Of a DNA stretch of 8,019 nucleotides, positions 1-7,328 are shown piece by piece. The translations under genes and the position numbers were made by a program. Positions within the stretch are counted from its first letter, which is position 1. Each line of letters starts with the position of its first letter. The stretch is from contig JAVBMQ010000088.1 in NCBI GenBank assembly GCA_031552335.1, forward strand, positions 1-8,019, given 5' to 3'. The notes under the pieces were generated by a model. That model saw nothing but the letters and a program-made list of their open reading frames with translations. It made no database searches and was not told the DNA's origin. Origin of the DNA: JAISFI01 sp031552335. GTDB taxonomy: Bacteria > Bacteroidota > Bacteroidia > Bacteroidales > Azobacteroidaceae.

Positions 1-300
1 AATCGGAACCCCCGTATATTTATCCTTTCCGTCACTTACCGTCTCTCCTGCATCAGCAAATCCACGAAAACCATGTTCTGGGGCAAAAACTTTGACTACA
101 TTGATCCCGTAAGCAAGCAACGTATCCAATAAATGGACAGAAGAAGTTCCGAGCAAGGATGTCTGATTCACCACTAAAGCCACTCTCTTTCCTTCTAATA
201 AAGGAATTAAAACATCCATCCTTGCCGCACCCACCTGTACTTCGGGATAAGACAACCGATAGAAAAATAACAGGAAAAACAGAATAATATATCTTTTCAT
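1..300 (-). CDS. DUF1343/NamZ-like exo-beta-N-acetylmuramidase, N-terminal part (partial)
   Basis: The minus strand reads open from an ATG at 300 to the window edge, giving the first 100 residues; the rest lies outside. The start is a short signal-type segment (MKRYIILFFLLFFYRLSYP) without a lipobox cysteine, so export to the periplasm or beyond is likely. After it come the hallmarks of the DUF1343 family: VGAARMDVLIPLLEGKRVAL, then VVNQTSLLGTSSVHLLDTLL, then VKVFAPEHGFRGFADAGE around residues 70-86. The characterised family member NamZ removes N-acetylmuramic acid from the non-reducing ends of peptidoglycan fragments, so a role in wall turnover or recycling is inferred from family membership. 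A promoter match (TTTG, 19 bp, TATCTTTG) lies directly upstream on the same strand. Family assignment is firm; the exact activity cannot be judged because most of the protein is missing. Confidence 0.9.
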   Translation of the reverse strand, partial: MKRYIILFFLLFFYRLSYPEVQVGAARMDVLIPLLEGKRVALVVNQTSLLGTSSVHLLDTLLAYGINVVKVFAPEHGFRGFADAGETVSDGKDKYTGVPI

Positions 301-335
301 TTTTGACAGATTGCTATTAACAATATATGGAAATA

Positions 336-366
336 TTTGCCTACAAAGATATTCTTTTTAACTTTG
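336..366 (+). promoter_or_regulatory. Rightward Bacteroides-type promoter for the HD-domain gene
   Basis: TTTG (336-339), a 19-bp spacer and TAACTTTG (359-366) match the Bacteroidota primary sigma consensus exactly. Transcription would start near 373, giving a leader of about 20 nt before the ATG at 392. The two -7 boxes of the opposing promoters are only 7 bp apart and form an imperfect inverted repeat (CAAAG at 344-348, CTTTG at 362-366). RNA polymerase could therefore probably not occupy both promoters at once. Confidence 0.7.
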
Positions 367-374
367 CAGACAAA
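344..374 (-). promoter_or_regulatory. Leftward Bacteroides-type promoter for the NamZ-like gene
   Basis: Read on the minus strand, TTTG (374-371) is followed by a 19-bp spacer and TATCTTTG (351-344), matching the Bacteroidota primary sigma consensus TTTG-N19-TAnnTTTG at all fixed positions. Transcription would begin near 337, leaving a leader of roughly 37 nt before the ATG at 300. It is interleaved with the rightward promoter at 336-366. This is a motif match only; no start site has been measured. Confidence 0.7.
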
Positions 375-391
375 ATCAGATATAAGGCATA

Positions 392-928
392 ATGGATCCT
401 TTGAATATCATTCGAAAATATTATGATGAAGGAAGTAACCTGTACAACATACTTCTCTCTCACAGTCAATCCGTTACGGAAAAAGCACTTGATATCGCCC
501 AAAATCATCCGGAATTGAAGGCCAATCTTTCATTCATTGGAGAAGCTGCCATGTTACATGATATAGGCATTTTTCTTACTGATGCTCCGGAAATAGGCTG
601 TTTTGGGGAAGAACCTTATATTTGTCACGGCTACTTAGGTAGTAATCTTTTACAAAAAGAAGGATACCCCCAGCACGCTTTGGTCTGTGAAAGACACACA
701 GGGATGGGGTTAACACTCAGAAACATCATTGAAAACGACCTCCCTTTGCCCAAGAGAGATATGACCCCTGTCAGCATTGAAGAACAAATCGTCTGTTTTG
801 CTGATAAATTTTTTTCCAAAAGCAAATTAGGAGAAGAAAAATCCGTAGAAAAGGTCAGAAAAAGTCTCTCAAAGTATGGACAAGCGCAAGCAGACAGGTT
901 TGATTATTATTGTAAACTCTTTTTATAA
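392..928 (+). CDS. HD-domain phosphohydrolase (HDIG type)
   Basis: This 178-residue soluble protein carries a full set of HD-superfamily metal ligands: H24 (LLSHSQSV), the H56-D57 pair in MLHDIGIF, H79 (ICHGYLG), H102 (ERHTGMG) and D138 (CFADKFF). The extra histidines between HD and the last aspartate are typical of HD proteins that can bind two metals and hydrolyse phosphomonoesters, nucleotides or cyclic nucleotides. The substrate cannot be read from sequence. There is no signal peptide or membrane segment, so it should be cytoplasmic, and the domain fills nearly the whole protein. The ATG follows a consensus promoter by about 20 nt, and no clear Shine-Dalgarno is present, as is usual in Bacteroidota. 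The stop lies 94 bp before lptD on the same strand, with no hairpin terminator between, so some read-through into lptD is plausible. HD family membership is near certain; the function is unknown. Confidence 0.92.
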   Translation: MDPLNIIRKYYDEGSNLYNILLSHSQSVTEKALDIAQNHPELKANLSFIGEAAMLHDIGIFLTDAPEIGCFGEEPYICHGYLGSNLLQKEGYPQHALVCERHTGMGLTLRNIIENDLPLPKRDMTPVSIEEQIVCFADKFFSKSKLGEEKSVEKVRKSLSKYGQAQADRFDYYCKLFL

Positions 929-937
929 AATAAGCAT

Positions 938-967
938 ATTGTTGTTTCCCGAAAATGCTTAACTTTG
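938..967 (+). promoter_or_regulatory. Probable promoter for lptD and downstream genes
   Basis: TAACTTTG (960-967) matches the Bacteroidota -7 box, and ATTG (938-941) lies 18 bp upstream as a near match to the -33 TTTG. Transcription would start near 974, leaving a leader of about 49 nt before the lptD ATG at 1023. That leader contains an AGGAGG at 980-985, 37 nt ahead of the ATG, which is too far to serve as a Shine-Dalgarno site. The -7 box is strong and the -33 box is weaker. Confidence 0.6.
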
Positions 968-1022
968 CCCTCTTAAATAAGGAGGTGTAAAGTACCTGCA
1001 TAAAACATAGTAATTATTCCGG

Positions 1023-3866
1023 ATGTCGATTGCAAAAAAATTTCTCTTATTTTTTTCCATTATCTGTGCTGCTACGGCCTTCATTTCAACTGGAGCCCAA
1101 GGAGTTGCAGGGTCTTCCGATATACTACAAGTACCTGAAAAAGAAAAAGACACCACATCCGTTACGTTACCGTCAATAAATTCATTGAACAGAAAAAATG
1201 GAGATGATCACCTGTATCATCCTCAAAATGACACTACTGCAAAAGACTCTATTCCTGTTGTTCATGCTGATTCTTTAAAGACAGCAACCGATTCAGTTCC
1301 TCCTCCTAAAAAATCAGCCATAGAAGCCCGGGTCGATTATCAATCGGAAGATTCGATTGTAATGACCGGCCGTAACATGATATTCCTGTACGGACAAGGA
1401 GATGTGAAATACCAGTCGATGGAACTAACCGCCGATTATATACAGGTAAATATGGATAGCAGTAATGTATATGCGACATATTCTCTGGATTCGATAGGAG
1501 ATCCTGTCGGGTATCCGGTATTCAAAGATGGAGGATCTTCGTATGAATCTAAAACCATGCGTTACAATTTCAAGACAAAAAAGGGATATATCACCGATGT
1601 AATTACCACACAGGGAGAAGGTTATGTTACAGCAGGACGCACAAAAAAAATGACTGATGATGTTTTGTACATGGTAGATGGGAAATATACTACCTGTGAT
1701 AATCATGATCATCCGCACTTTTACTTAGGACTTACCAAAGCCAAGGTCAGAACAGGCAAAAACATTGTCACCGGGCCGGCTTATCTGGTTATAGCAGATG
1801 TTCCTTTACCGATTGCCATTCCTTTTGGTTTCTTCCCTTTTACCGACAGTTATTCATCCGGGATATTGATGCCTACATATGGAGATGAGATGACCCGGGG
1901 GTTTTATTTACGTGACGGAGGATATTATTTTGCATTCAATGATTATATCGACCTGGCGCTTACCGGAGAAATATATACGAAAGGATCCTGGGGATTAGCC
2001 GCCCAATCCAAATACCGGAAAAGATACAGATATAACGGGAATTTCAATGCCGGTTATTTAGTAACTGTTACCGGAGATAAAGGTATTGATTATCAGAAAT
2101 CAACAGACTTTAAGGTAAACTGGTCCCATTCACAAGATCCGAAAGCGAATCCTTATCAGGTATTATCTGCCAGCGTAAACTTTTCATCCAGTTCATACGA
2201 CCGGAACCAAACCAGTAGTATGTATAATCCTAATCTTTATACTACTAACTCCAAGGGATCCAGTATAAGCTACACTCAGCGTTTTCCGGAAAGCCCCTGG
2301 ACTTTATCGGCAAACATAATGGCATCACAAAGCACAAAAGATTCTACTGTGGCTGTTACCCTGCCCAACCTTACCATTAATATGTCGACTGTTTTTCCTT
2401 TCAGGCGGAAACAAGTTGTCGGAAAAGAAAGATGGTATGAAAAAGTATCGCTTTCGTATAGTGGTGTGTTACAAAACAGTATCACTACCAAAGAAGACCT
2501 GCTCTTCAAATCAAACCTGATCAAAGACTGGAATAACAGTTTTATACATAATATTCCGGTAAGTGCAACATTCAATTTCCTTAAATACCTCAATGTTACC
2601 CCCTCTGTTTCATATAAAGAAAGGTGGTATACCAACCGGTATTTGCGGGATTATGATACAGAACAGAAAAAAGTTGTAAATACAGATACTATTTGGGGAT
2701 TTAACCGGGTATATGACTATGGGGTGAGTTTAGGATTTAATACCAAACTATATGGTTTTTATAAGCCCTGGAAAGTCTTCGGAGATAAAGTACAGGCTAT
2801 ACGTCACGTATTCACTCCTTCTATCAGTCTCAGCGCCCGTCCGGATTTCGGTTCTGAATCCTATGGTTACTGGAGAGAAATTACCTATATAGACGCCCAG
2901 GGAAGGACACAGACAGAATGGGTTACACCCTTTCAAGGCAAGGATGTTCCAGGGAGAGGGAAAAGCGGCGCTTTGAATTTCAGCGTACAAAATAATCTCG
3001 AGATGAAAGTTAAGTCCGACTCCGATTCAACAGGGGTAAAAAAAATTTCCATCCTTGATAACCTGGCTCTATCAGGAAGCTACAATCTGATGGCGGATTC
3101 CATGAAATGGAGTGAATTTTCATTGGCTGTCAGATTAAAATTAAGCAAATCCTTCACATTTAACATCAATGCCATATTAGACCCCTATACTTACAGGGTA
3201 GACGGAAAAAAACAGGATATCATGCGATGGCAGGATGGAAAAGGCTTTGCCCGCCTGAAAAGTACCGGCACTTCTTTTTCTTATACGTTCAGTAATGAAG
3301 TCTTCAAAAAATTCTGGGGAGCAATTACCGGTGAAAAAGCAGAAGAAAGTGATGCAACCCCAACGTCTACGACTGATCAGGCAATTGAAGATATAGAAGA
3401 AGGTGATGCTACAACGCCACAGGAACAAGAAAAAATAGGAAGCCTCCGGCAGAAAAAAGAAGAAACTGGAGAATACGATGAGTTTGGTTATCTGAAAACT
3501 ACCATTCCCTGGAGTTTATCGTTCAACTACGGGCTTAACCTGACTTATGATATGGCGAATTTCAACACTGAAAAACGGGAATATCCCTACACTATCAATC
3601 AGAATCTTGGATTCTCAGGCTCTCTCACACCTACTCCCGGATGGACTTTCGGTTTCTCAACCAGTTGGGATTTTGATTCCCATAAACTGGTATATATGAA
3701 CTGTAATATTGCCCGTAACTTGCACTGTTGGTCTATGTCGGCCGGGTTCATTCCCATTGGTCCGTATAAATCATATAATTTCACCATCTCAGTAAATTCC
3801 TCTTTGTTACATGACTTGAAATATGATCAAAGCAGTAATTACCGGGATGCCATGGACTGGTATTAG
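1023..3866 (+). CDS. lptD: LPS-assembly outer-membrane protein LptD (OstA/Imp)
   Basis: LptD is the outer-membrane beta-barrel that, with a plug lipoprotein (LptE), takes lipopolysaccharide from the periplasmic Lpt bridge and inserts it into the outer leaflet. The 947 residues start with a signal peptide (MSIAKKFLLFFSIICAATAF, cleavage probably near residue 26). A low-complexity, Ser/Asp/Pro-rich linker follows to about residue 100, then the OstA-like beta-jellyroll that receives LPS (about 100-250, including MTGRNMIFLYGQGDVKYQS and MELTADYIQVNMDS). The proline-rich junction VPLPIAIPFGFFPF (260-273) resembles the LptD segment linking jellyroll to barrel, and alternating aromatic beta strands run to the C terminus. 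A strongly acidic, hydrophilic insert at about 770-812 is probably an extracellular loop. Mature-region cysteines are C225, C894 and C902. ATG 1023 is the only ATG start, since an in-frame TAA lies at 1011-1013. Overall architecture supports the call strongly; length is in the usual Bacteroidota range. Confidence 0.93.
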   Translation: MSIAKKFLLFFSIICAATAFISTGAQGVAGSSDILQVPEKEKDTTSVTLPSINSLNRKNGDDHLYHPQNDTTAKDSIPVVHADSLKTATDSVPPPKKSAIEARVDYQSEDSIVMTGRNMIFLYGQGDVKYQSMELTADYIQVNMDSSNVYATYSLDSIGDPVGYPVFKDGGSSYESKTMRYNFKTKKGYITDVITTQGEGYVTAGRTKKMTDDVLYMVDGKYTTCDNHDHPHFYLGLTKAKVRTGKNIVTGPAYLVIADVPLPIAIPFGFFPFTDSYSSGILMPTYGDEMTRGFYLRDGGYYFAFNDYIDLALTGEIYTKGSWGLAAQSKYRKRYRYNGNFNAGYLVTVTGDKGIDYQKSTDFKVNWSHSQDPKANPYQVLSASVNFSSSSYDRNQTSSMYNPNLYTTNSKGSSISYTQRFPESPWTLSANIMASQSTKDSTVAVTLPNLTINMSTVFPFRRKQVVGKERWYEKVSLSYSGVLQNSITTKEDLLFKSNLIKDWNNSFIHNIPVSATFNFLKYLNVTPSVSYKERWYTNRYLRDYDTEQKKVVNTDTIWGFNRVYDYGVSLGFNTKLYGFYKPWKVFGDKVQAIRHVFTPSISLSARPDFGSESYGYWREITYIDAQGRTQTEWVTPFQGKDVPGRGKSGALNFSVQNNLEMKVKSDSDSTGVKKISILDNLALSGSYNLMADSMKWSEFSLAVRLKLSKSFTFNINAILDPYTYRVDGKKQDIMRWQDGKGFARLKSTGTSFSYTFSNEVFKKFWGAITGEKAEESDATPTSTTDQAIEDIEEGDATTPQEQEKIGSLRQKKEETGEYDEFGYLKTTIPWSLSFNYGLNLTYDMANFNTEKREYPYTINQNLGFSGSLTPTPGWTFGFSTSWDFDSHKLVYMNCNIARNLHCWSMSAGFIPIGPYKSYNFTISVNSSLLHDLKYDQSSNYRDAMDWY

Positions 3867-3982
3867 GAAATTTTGAATTTTGAATTCTAAATTTTGAATT
3901 TTCAAATGCGATGATTTCATTTTTAATTCAAAATTCAAAATTATTATTCATTCAAAATTTATAATTCAAAATTCAAAATTTC
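3867..3982. repeat. Heptad-array inverted repeat between lptD and ispE
   Basis: Directly after the lptD stop, left-arm bases 3867-3899 are the reverse complement of right-arm bases 3950-3982 with one mismatch in 33 (C3887 opposite T3962). The centre is about 50 nt. The arms are built from 7-bp units: AATTTTG at 3869, 3876 and 3890, with variants AATTCTA at 3883 and AATTTTC at 3897. The complement CAAAATT occurs at 3929, 3936, 3953, 3967 and 3974, with the variant TATAATT at 3960. The inner pair of CAAAATT units (3930-3942) could also pair with 3890-3902, so alternative folds exist. The right arm ends two bases before the ispE ATG. In RNA the element would form a long AU-rich stem covering the ispE initiation region. 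I see no flanking direct duplication or transposase. Similar AT-rich repeats are, from general memory, common in Bacteroidota intergenic regions, but I cannot name a family. Confidence 0.9.
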
Positions 3983-3984
3983 TC

Positions 3985-4791
3985 ATGATTTGTTTCCCAA
4001 ATGCAAAAATCAATCTTGGTCTGAATATTGTTTCCAAAAGAGCAGATGGTTATCATAATCTGGAGACCATTTTTTATCCGGTCAACTTGTGTGATGCTTT
4101 AGAGATTGTACCGGCTCAAGACACTAAAGGTGTTTTCCGGCAAACAGGTATTAGCATAGATGGAAATGCAGATGACAACCTGGTTGTCAAGGCATACAAA
4201 CTATTGTCCGGACAATATCCGGTTCCTGAAATCGATATTCATTTATTAAAAAAGATACCCTTTGGAGCAGGTTTAGGTGGAGGATCATCTGATGCTGCAT
4301 ACATGTTGAAATTGCTGAACGATTTTGCCGGTTTATCCCTACCTGTAGAAAAATTAGAAGAACTGGCTGCAGGAATTGGTGCCGACTGCCCATTTTTCAT
4401 ACAAAATAAACCTATATTCGCAGAAGGTATAGGAAATATTTTTGAAGATATTTCCCTCTCATTGGCAGGATACCAGCTGGTATTAGTTAAACCCGACATA
4501 CACGTCTCTACCAAAGAAGCTTATGCTATGGTGAAACCCGTCCAACCGGAAATTTCACTGAAAGAAATCGTCAGGCAACCTGTAGATATATGGAAAACAT
4601 GCATGGTAAATGACTTTGAATACAGTGTTTTCAATAAATATCCGGAAATCGGAGCAATTAAAAACACATTATATAAATCAGGAGCCATATATGCATCCAT
4701 GTCGGGATCCGGATCCTCTGTCTTCGGTATTTTCAATAAAATTCCTGAAATCTCATTTCCGGAATCACAAGTATTTTTTATTACCCTTTAA
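3985..4791 (+). CDS. ispE: 4-diphosphocytidyl-2-C-methyl-D-erythritol kinase IspE
   Basis: IspE phosphorylates the 2-hydroxyl of CDP-methylerythritol with ATP, the fourth step of the MEP pathway making IPP and DMAPP for undecaprenyl phosphate and quinones. The 268-residue cytoplasmic protein shows the GHMP-kinase pattern in order: N-terminal PNAKINLGL (5-13) with K8, the substrate-side DGYHNLETIFYPV (21-33), the ATP loop IPFGAGLGGGSSDAAYML (91-108), GADCPFF with the catalytic aspartate D134, and the C-terminal glycine loop SMSGSGSSVFGIF (238-250). All key residues are present. ATG 3985 is the only usable start: reading back in frame, no ATG, GTG or TTG occurs before a TGA at 3895-3897. The ATG abuts a long inverted repeat, and the upstream region holds no Shine-Dalgarno or clear promoter. 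The gene probably depends on transcription from the lptD side. The next gene begins 14 bp after its stop. Confidence 0.97.
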   Translation: MICFPNAKINLGLNIVSKRADGYHNLETIFYPVNLCDALEIVPAQDTKGVFRQTGISIDGNADDNLVVKAYKLLSGQYPVPEIDIHLLKKIPFGAGLGGGSSDAAYMLKLLNDFAGLSLPVEKLEELAAGIGADCPFFIQNKPIFAEGIGNIFEDISLSLAGYQLVLVKPDIHVSTKEAYAMVKPVQPEISLKEIVRQPVDIWKTCMVNDFEYSVFNKYPEIGAIKNTLYKSGAIYASMSGSGSSVFGIFNKIPEISFPESQVFFITL

Positions 4792-4805
4792 TATTATCCG
4801 GTCTG

Positions 4806-7328
4806 ATGAAAAAAACATTTTCTATTCTTTCCATACTTACAGGATTATACTTTTTTCCGGCAAATGCACAGAAAGAAATCCTGATAGAACAATATATGTA
4901 TTCCGGACCTATTGTCATTCATAAACCTCTGATCATTGACCGGACGGATGTTAATGACAATCCTTTCAATGCTAAAAGTTTATTACAAACTGAGACGGAA
5001 ATAAATCAGGATAAACAAGGTAGTAAAATTATCCAAACCGACAGTACCGGATTTATTATCATCCCCACAGATACTTCCCGCACATCCGTTCATCTTCTCG
5101 GATTTCATATAGATGCTGACAGATTTAACAAAGTCCGCTTAGAAATCAGCGGGATGTCTCCTTTCAATGTAATTGTCAACGGAAAAACCGAAGGATTCAA
5201 TGCCCACAATGCCAAAGACACAGCGGATATAGACCCTGTATATATCAATCTGACTCTTGAGCCCAAACAATATCAAATTATGGTACAGTATTTTACAGAA
5301 AAAGGAAAAACAGACACCATCCGCCTGAAAAGCCTGATCTCAGTAAAAGATACATTAAGCCAATTCACGCTTTTACCCGAAGGCAAACGCAGATTAAACC
5401 TAAACGATATTATAACAGGTAACAGGCTGACTGATGCTTCCATATCCCCTTCCGGAAAATATTACCTCTCATCATACAGAAACTTTTATCCAACAGAAAA
5501 ATCATTTACATACCACGAATTACGGGAAACAAAAAACAACCGCCTGATCTACCGTTTTCCATCTTCCGAAAAACCCTTCTGGATGCCATTCTCAGACCTC
5601 ATCTGTTTCTGGAGACAAGGAGCTACCGATAAAGACTTCATACAACTCAATCCGCAAAACATGCAGGAAAGTACCTTAGCTGAAGGTCTCAATGTAGAAA
5701 GCATCTATATAGCTCCCAACGAACAGTTCATGATTGTGGGTAAGAAAGACAAGGCGCCGGTTGAAACAGTTCCGTTGAAAAGACTCAGGGAACCCGACGA
5801 CAGGATTGAAAATTTCCGGGACCGTATATCATTGTACCGATACTCTTTTGCTGATAAGACATTAGATCGCATCACATTCGGAAAAACGAATACCTATCTG
5901 GATGATATCAGTCCTGATAGTAAAAAACTACTCATTCACACCTCACAAAGAGATCTTAAGGAAAGACCTTTCGTATCTTATTCTTATTTTTTACTCGATT
6001 ACGATAATATGCAATGTGATACGCTGCTATATGATGATCACTTTGTACAACAAGCCAGTTTTTCCCCTGATGGAAAAAATGTCCTTTTTGAAGGAACTCC
6101 CGAAGCATTCAACAAAACAGGAGAAAACATCCAGCCAGGACAAATTGCCAATGGTTATGACATACAAGCCTTTATTATGAATCTTTCAAATAAAGAGGTA
6201 AAAGCCATTACCAAAAACTTCAATCCCTCTGTTTCCGGAAGCAAATGGTCGGCAGCAGATCATAAAATCTACCTCCGGACCATTGATGAAGACCGGGAAC
6301 AAGTATACCGTTATGATCCTAAAAGCGGTCAATTCGAACATTTAAAATTGAACGAAGATATCATTCAGAAAATCTCCCTATCAAATAAAGGAGAAACAGC
6401 CCTATATGTAGGACAAAGCGCCTCCAACCCCAACCGCTTATATCGTTTGGATTTAAAATCGCAGAAATCCGTATTACTGGCTGATCCCATGGAAAAAACG
6501 CTTTCTCAAATTCATTTAGGAGAAGTAAATACCTTCGAATTTATATCCAAAGACTCCACCAGGATTCAGGGTAGATATTACTTACCACCCAATTTTGATC
6601 CTGGAAAAAAATACCCATTGATTGTTTATTACTATGGAGGAACCACGCCTGTAGCCCGATTGTTTGACAGTCGTTATCCCTTACATGTATATGCAGCTCA
6701 AGGATATGTAGTATATACTCTTCAGCCAAGCGGCACTATAGGATTCGGTCAATCATTCTCGGCCAGGCATGTCAACGCCTGGGGAAAACAAACGGCAGAC
6801 GAAATCATTGAAGGCGCCCAAAAATTCTGTGAAGCCCATCCCTTTATAAATACAAGTAAAATAGGCTGTCTTGGAGCATCATACGGAGGATTTATGACAC
6901 AATACCTGCAAACCCAAACCCATATTTTTGCAGCAGCAGTTTCCCACGCCGGAATCAGCAATATTGCCAGTTATTGGGGAGAAGGTTACTGGGGGTATTC
7001 TTACAGTGGAATAGCCAGTGCAGACAGTTATCCATGGAACAATCCGAAACTATATACAGAACAAAGTCCTCTGTTCCATGCTGATAAAATCAATACCCCC
7101 TTACTACTTTTACATGGAAGTGCAGATACCAATGTACCGGTAGGTGAAAGTATACAAATGTTCAATGCCCTTAAAATATTAGGGAAAACAGTAGAATTTA
7201 TCCAGGTAGAAGGAGAAAACCACGCCATCGCCTCCTATAAAAAACGACTTGAATGGAACTATTATATTTTTGCCTGGTTTGCCAAGTGGTTGAAAGATGA
7301 ACCTGAATGGTGGAATGAGAAGAAATAA
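4806..7328 (+). CDS. Secreted S9-family serine peptidase (prolyl oligopeptidase/DPP4 type)
   Basis: This 840-residue protein begins with a signal peptide (MKKTFSILSILTGLYFFPANA, likely cut after residue 21), so it acts in the periplasm or at the envelope. Residues about 95-190 look like an all-beta domain (VRLEISGMSPFNVIVNG), followed by a beta-propeller at about 200-590 with repeated SP-type turns (ISPSGKYYLSS, ISPDSKKLLIH, FSPDGKNVLFEG). The alpha/beta-hydrolase domain fills about 595-840. The catalytic triad is complete: S692 in GASYGG, D774 in HGSADTNVP and H806 in GENHA. Tyrosines 609/610 in VYYYGG (607-612) are placed to supply the oxyanion hole. S9 enzymes cleave short peptides, often after proline; whether this one is a dipeptidyl peptidase, oligopeptidase or acylaminoacyl peptidase is not decidable here. 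The gene starts 14 bp after ispE and is probably cotranscribed with it. The ATG directly precedes the signal peptide, supporting the start. Confidence 0.95.
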   Translation: MKKTFSILSILTGLYFFPANAQKEILIEQYMYSGPIVIHKPLIIDRTDVNDNPFNAKSLLQTETEINQDKQGSKIIQTDSTGFIIIPTDTSRTSVHLLGFHIDADRFNKVRLEISGMSPFNVIVNGKTEGFNAHNAKDTADIDPVYINLTLEPKQYQIMVQYFTEKGKTDTIRLKSLISVKDTLSQFTLLPEGKRRLNLNDIITGNRLTDASISPSGKYYLSSYRNFYPTEKSFTYHELRETKNNRLIYRFPSSEKPFWMPFSDLICFWRQGATDKDFIQLNPQNMQESTLAEGLNVESIYIAPNEQFMIVGKKDKAPVETVPLKRLREPDDRIENFRDRISLYRYSFADKTLDRITFGKTNTYLDDISPDSKKLLIHTSQRDLKERPFVSYSYFLLDYDNMQCDTLLYDDHFVQQASFSPDGKNVLFEGTPEAFNKTGENIQPGQIANGYDIQAFIMNLSNKEVKAITKNFNPSVSGSKWSAADHKIYLRTIDEDREQVYRYDPKSGQFEHLKLNEDIIQKISLSNKGETALYVGQSASNPNRLYRLDLKSQKSVLLADPMEKTLSQIHLGEVNTFEFISKDSTRIQGRYYLPPNFDPGKKYPLIVYYYGGTTPVARLFDSRYPLHVYAAQGYVVYTLQPSGTIGFGQSFSARHVNAWGKQTADEIIEGAQKFCEAHPFINTSKIGCLGASYGGFMTQYLQTQTHIFAAAVSHAGISNIASYWGEGYWGYSYSGIASADSYPWNNPKLYTEQSPLFHADKINTPLLLLHGSADTNVPVGESIQMFNALKILGKTVEFIQVEGENHAIASYKKRLEWNYYIFAWFAKWLKDEPEWWNEKK

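Noticed and set aside
2276..2635. A 119-codon minus-strand frame inside lptD, the longest of several antisense frames there
   Set aside because: It lies entirely within the coding region of a confidently assigned gene and has no promoter or recognisable product.
3867..3982. CRISPR array or insertion sequence at the lptD-ispE gap
   Set aside because: The units are 7 bp without unique spacers, no cas gene or transposase is nearby, and no target-site duplication flanks the element.
4705..4716. Tandem palindrome GGATCCGGATCC in ispE
   Set aside because: It encodes part of the conserved glycine/serine loop (SGSGS); codon choice explains it without a regulatory role.
4610..4924. A 104-codon plus-strand frame bridging ispE and the S9 peptidase
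   Set aside because: It overlaps two well-supported genes in another frame and shows no domain; it is a shadow frame.
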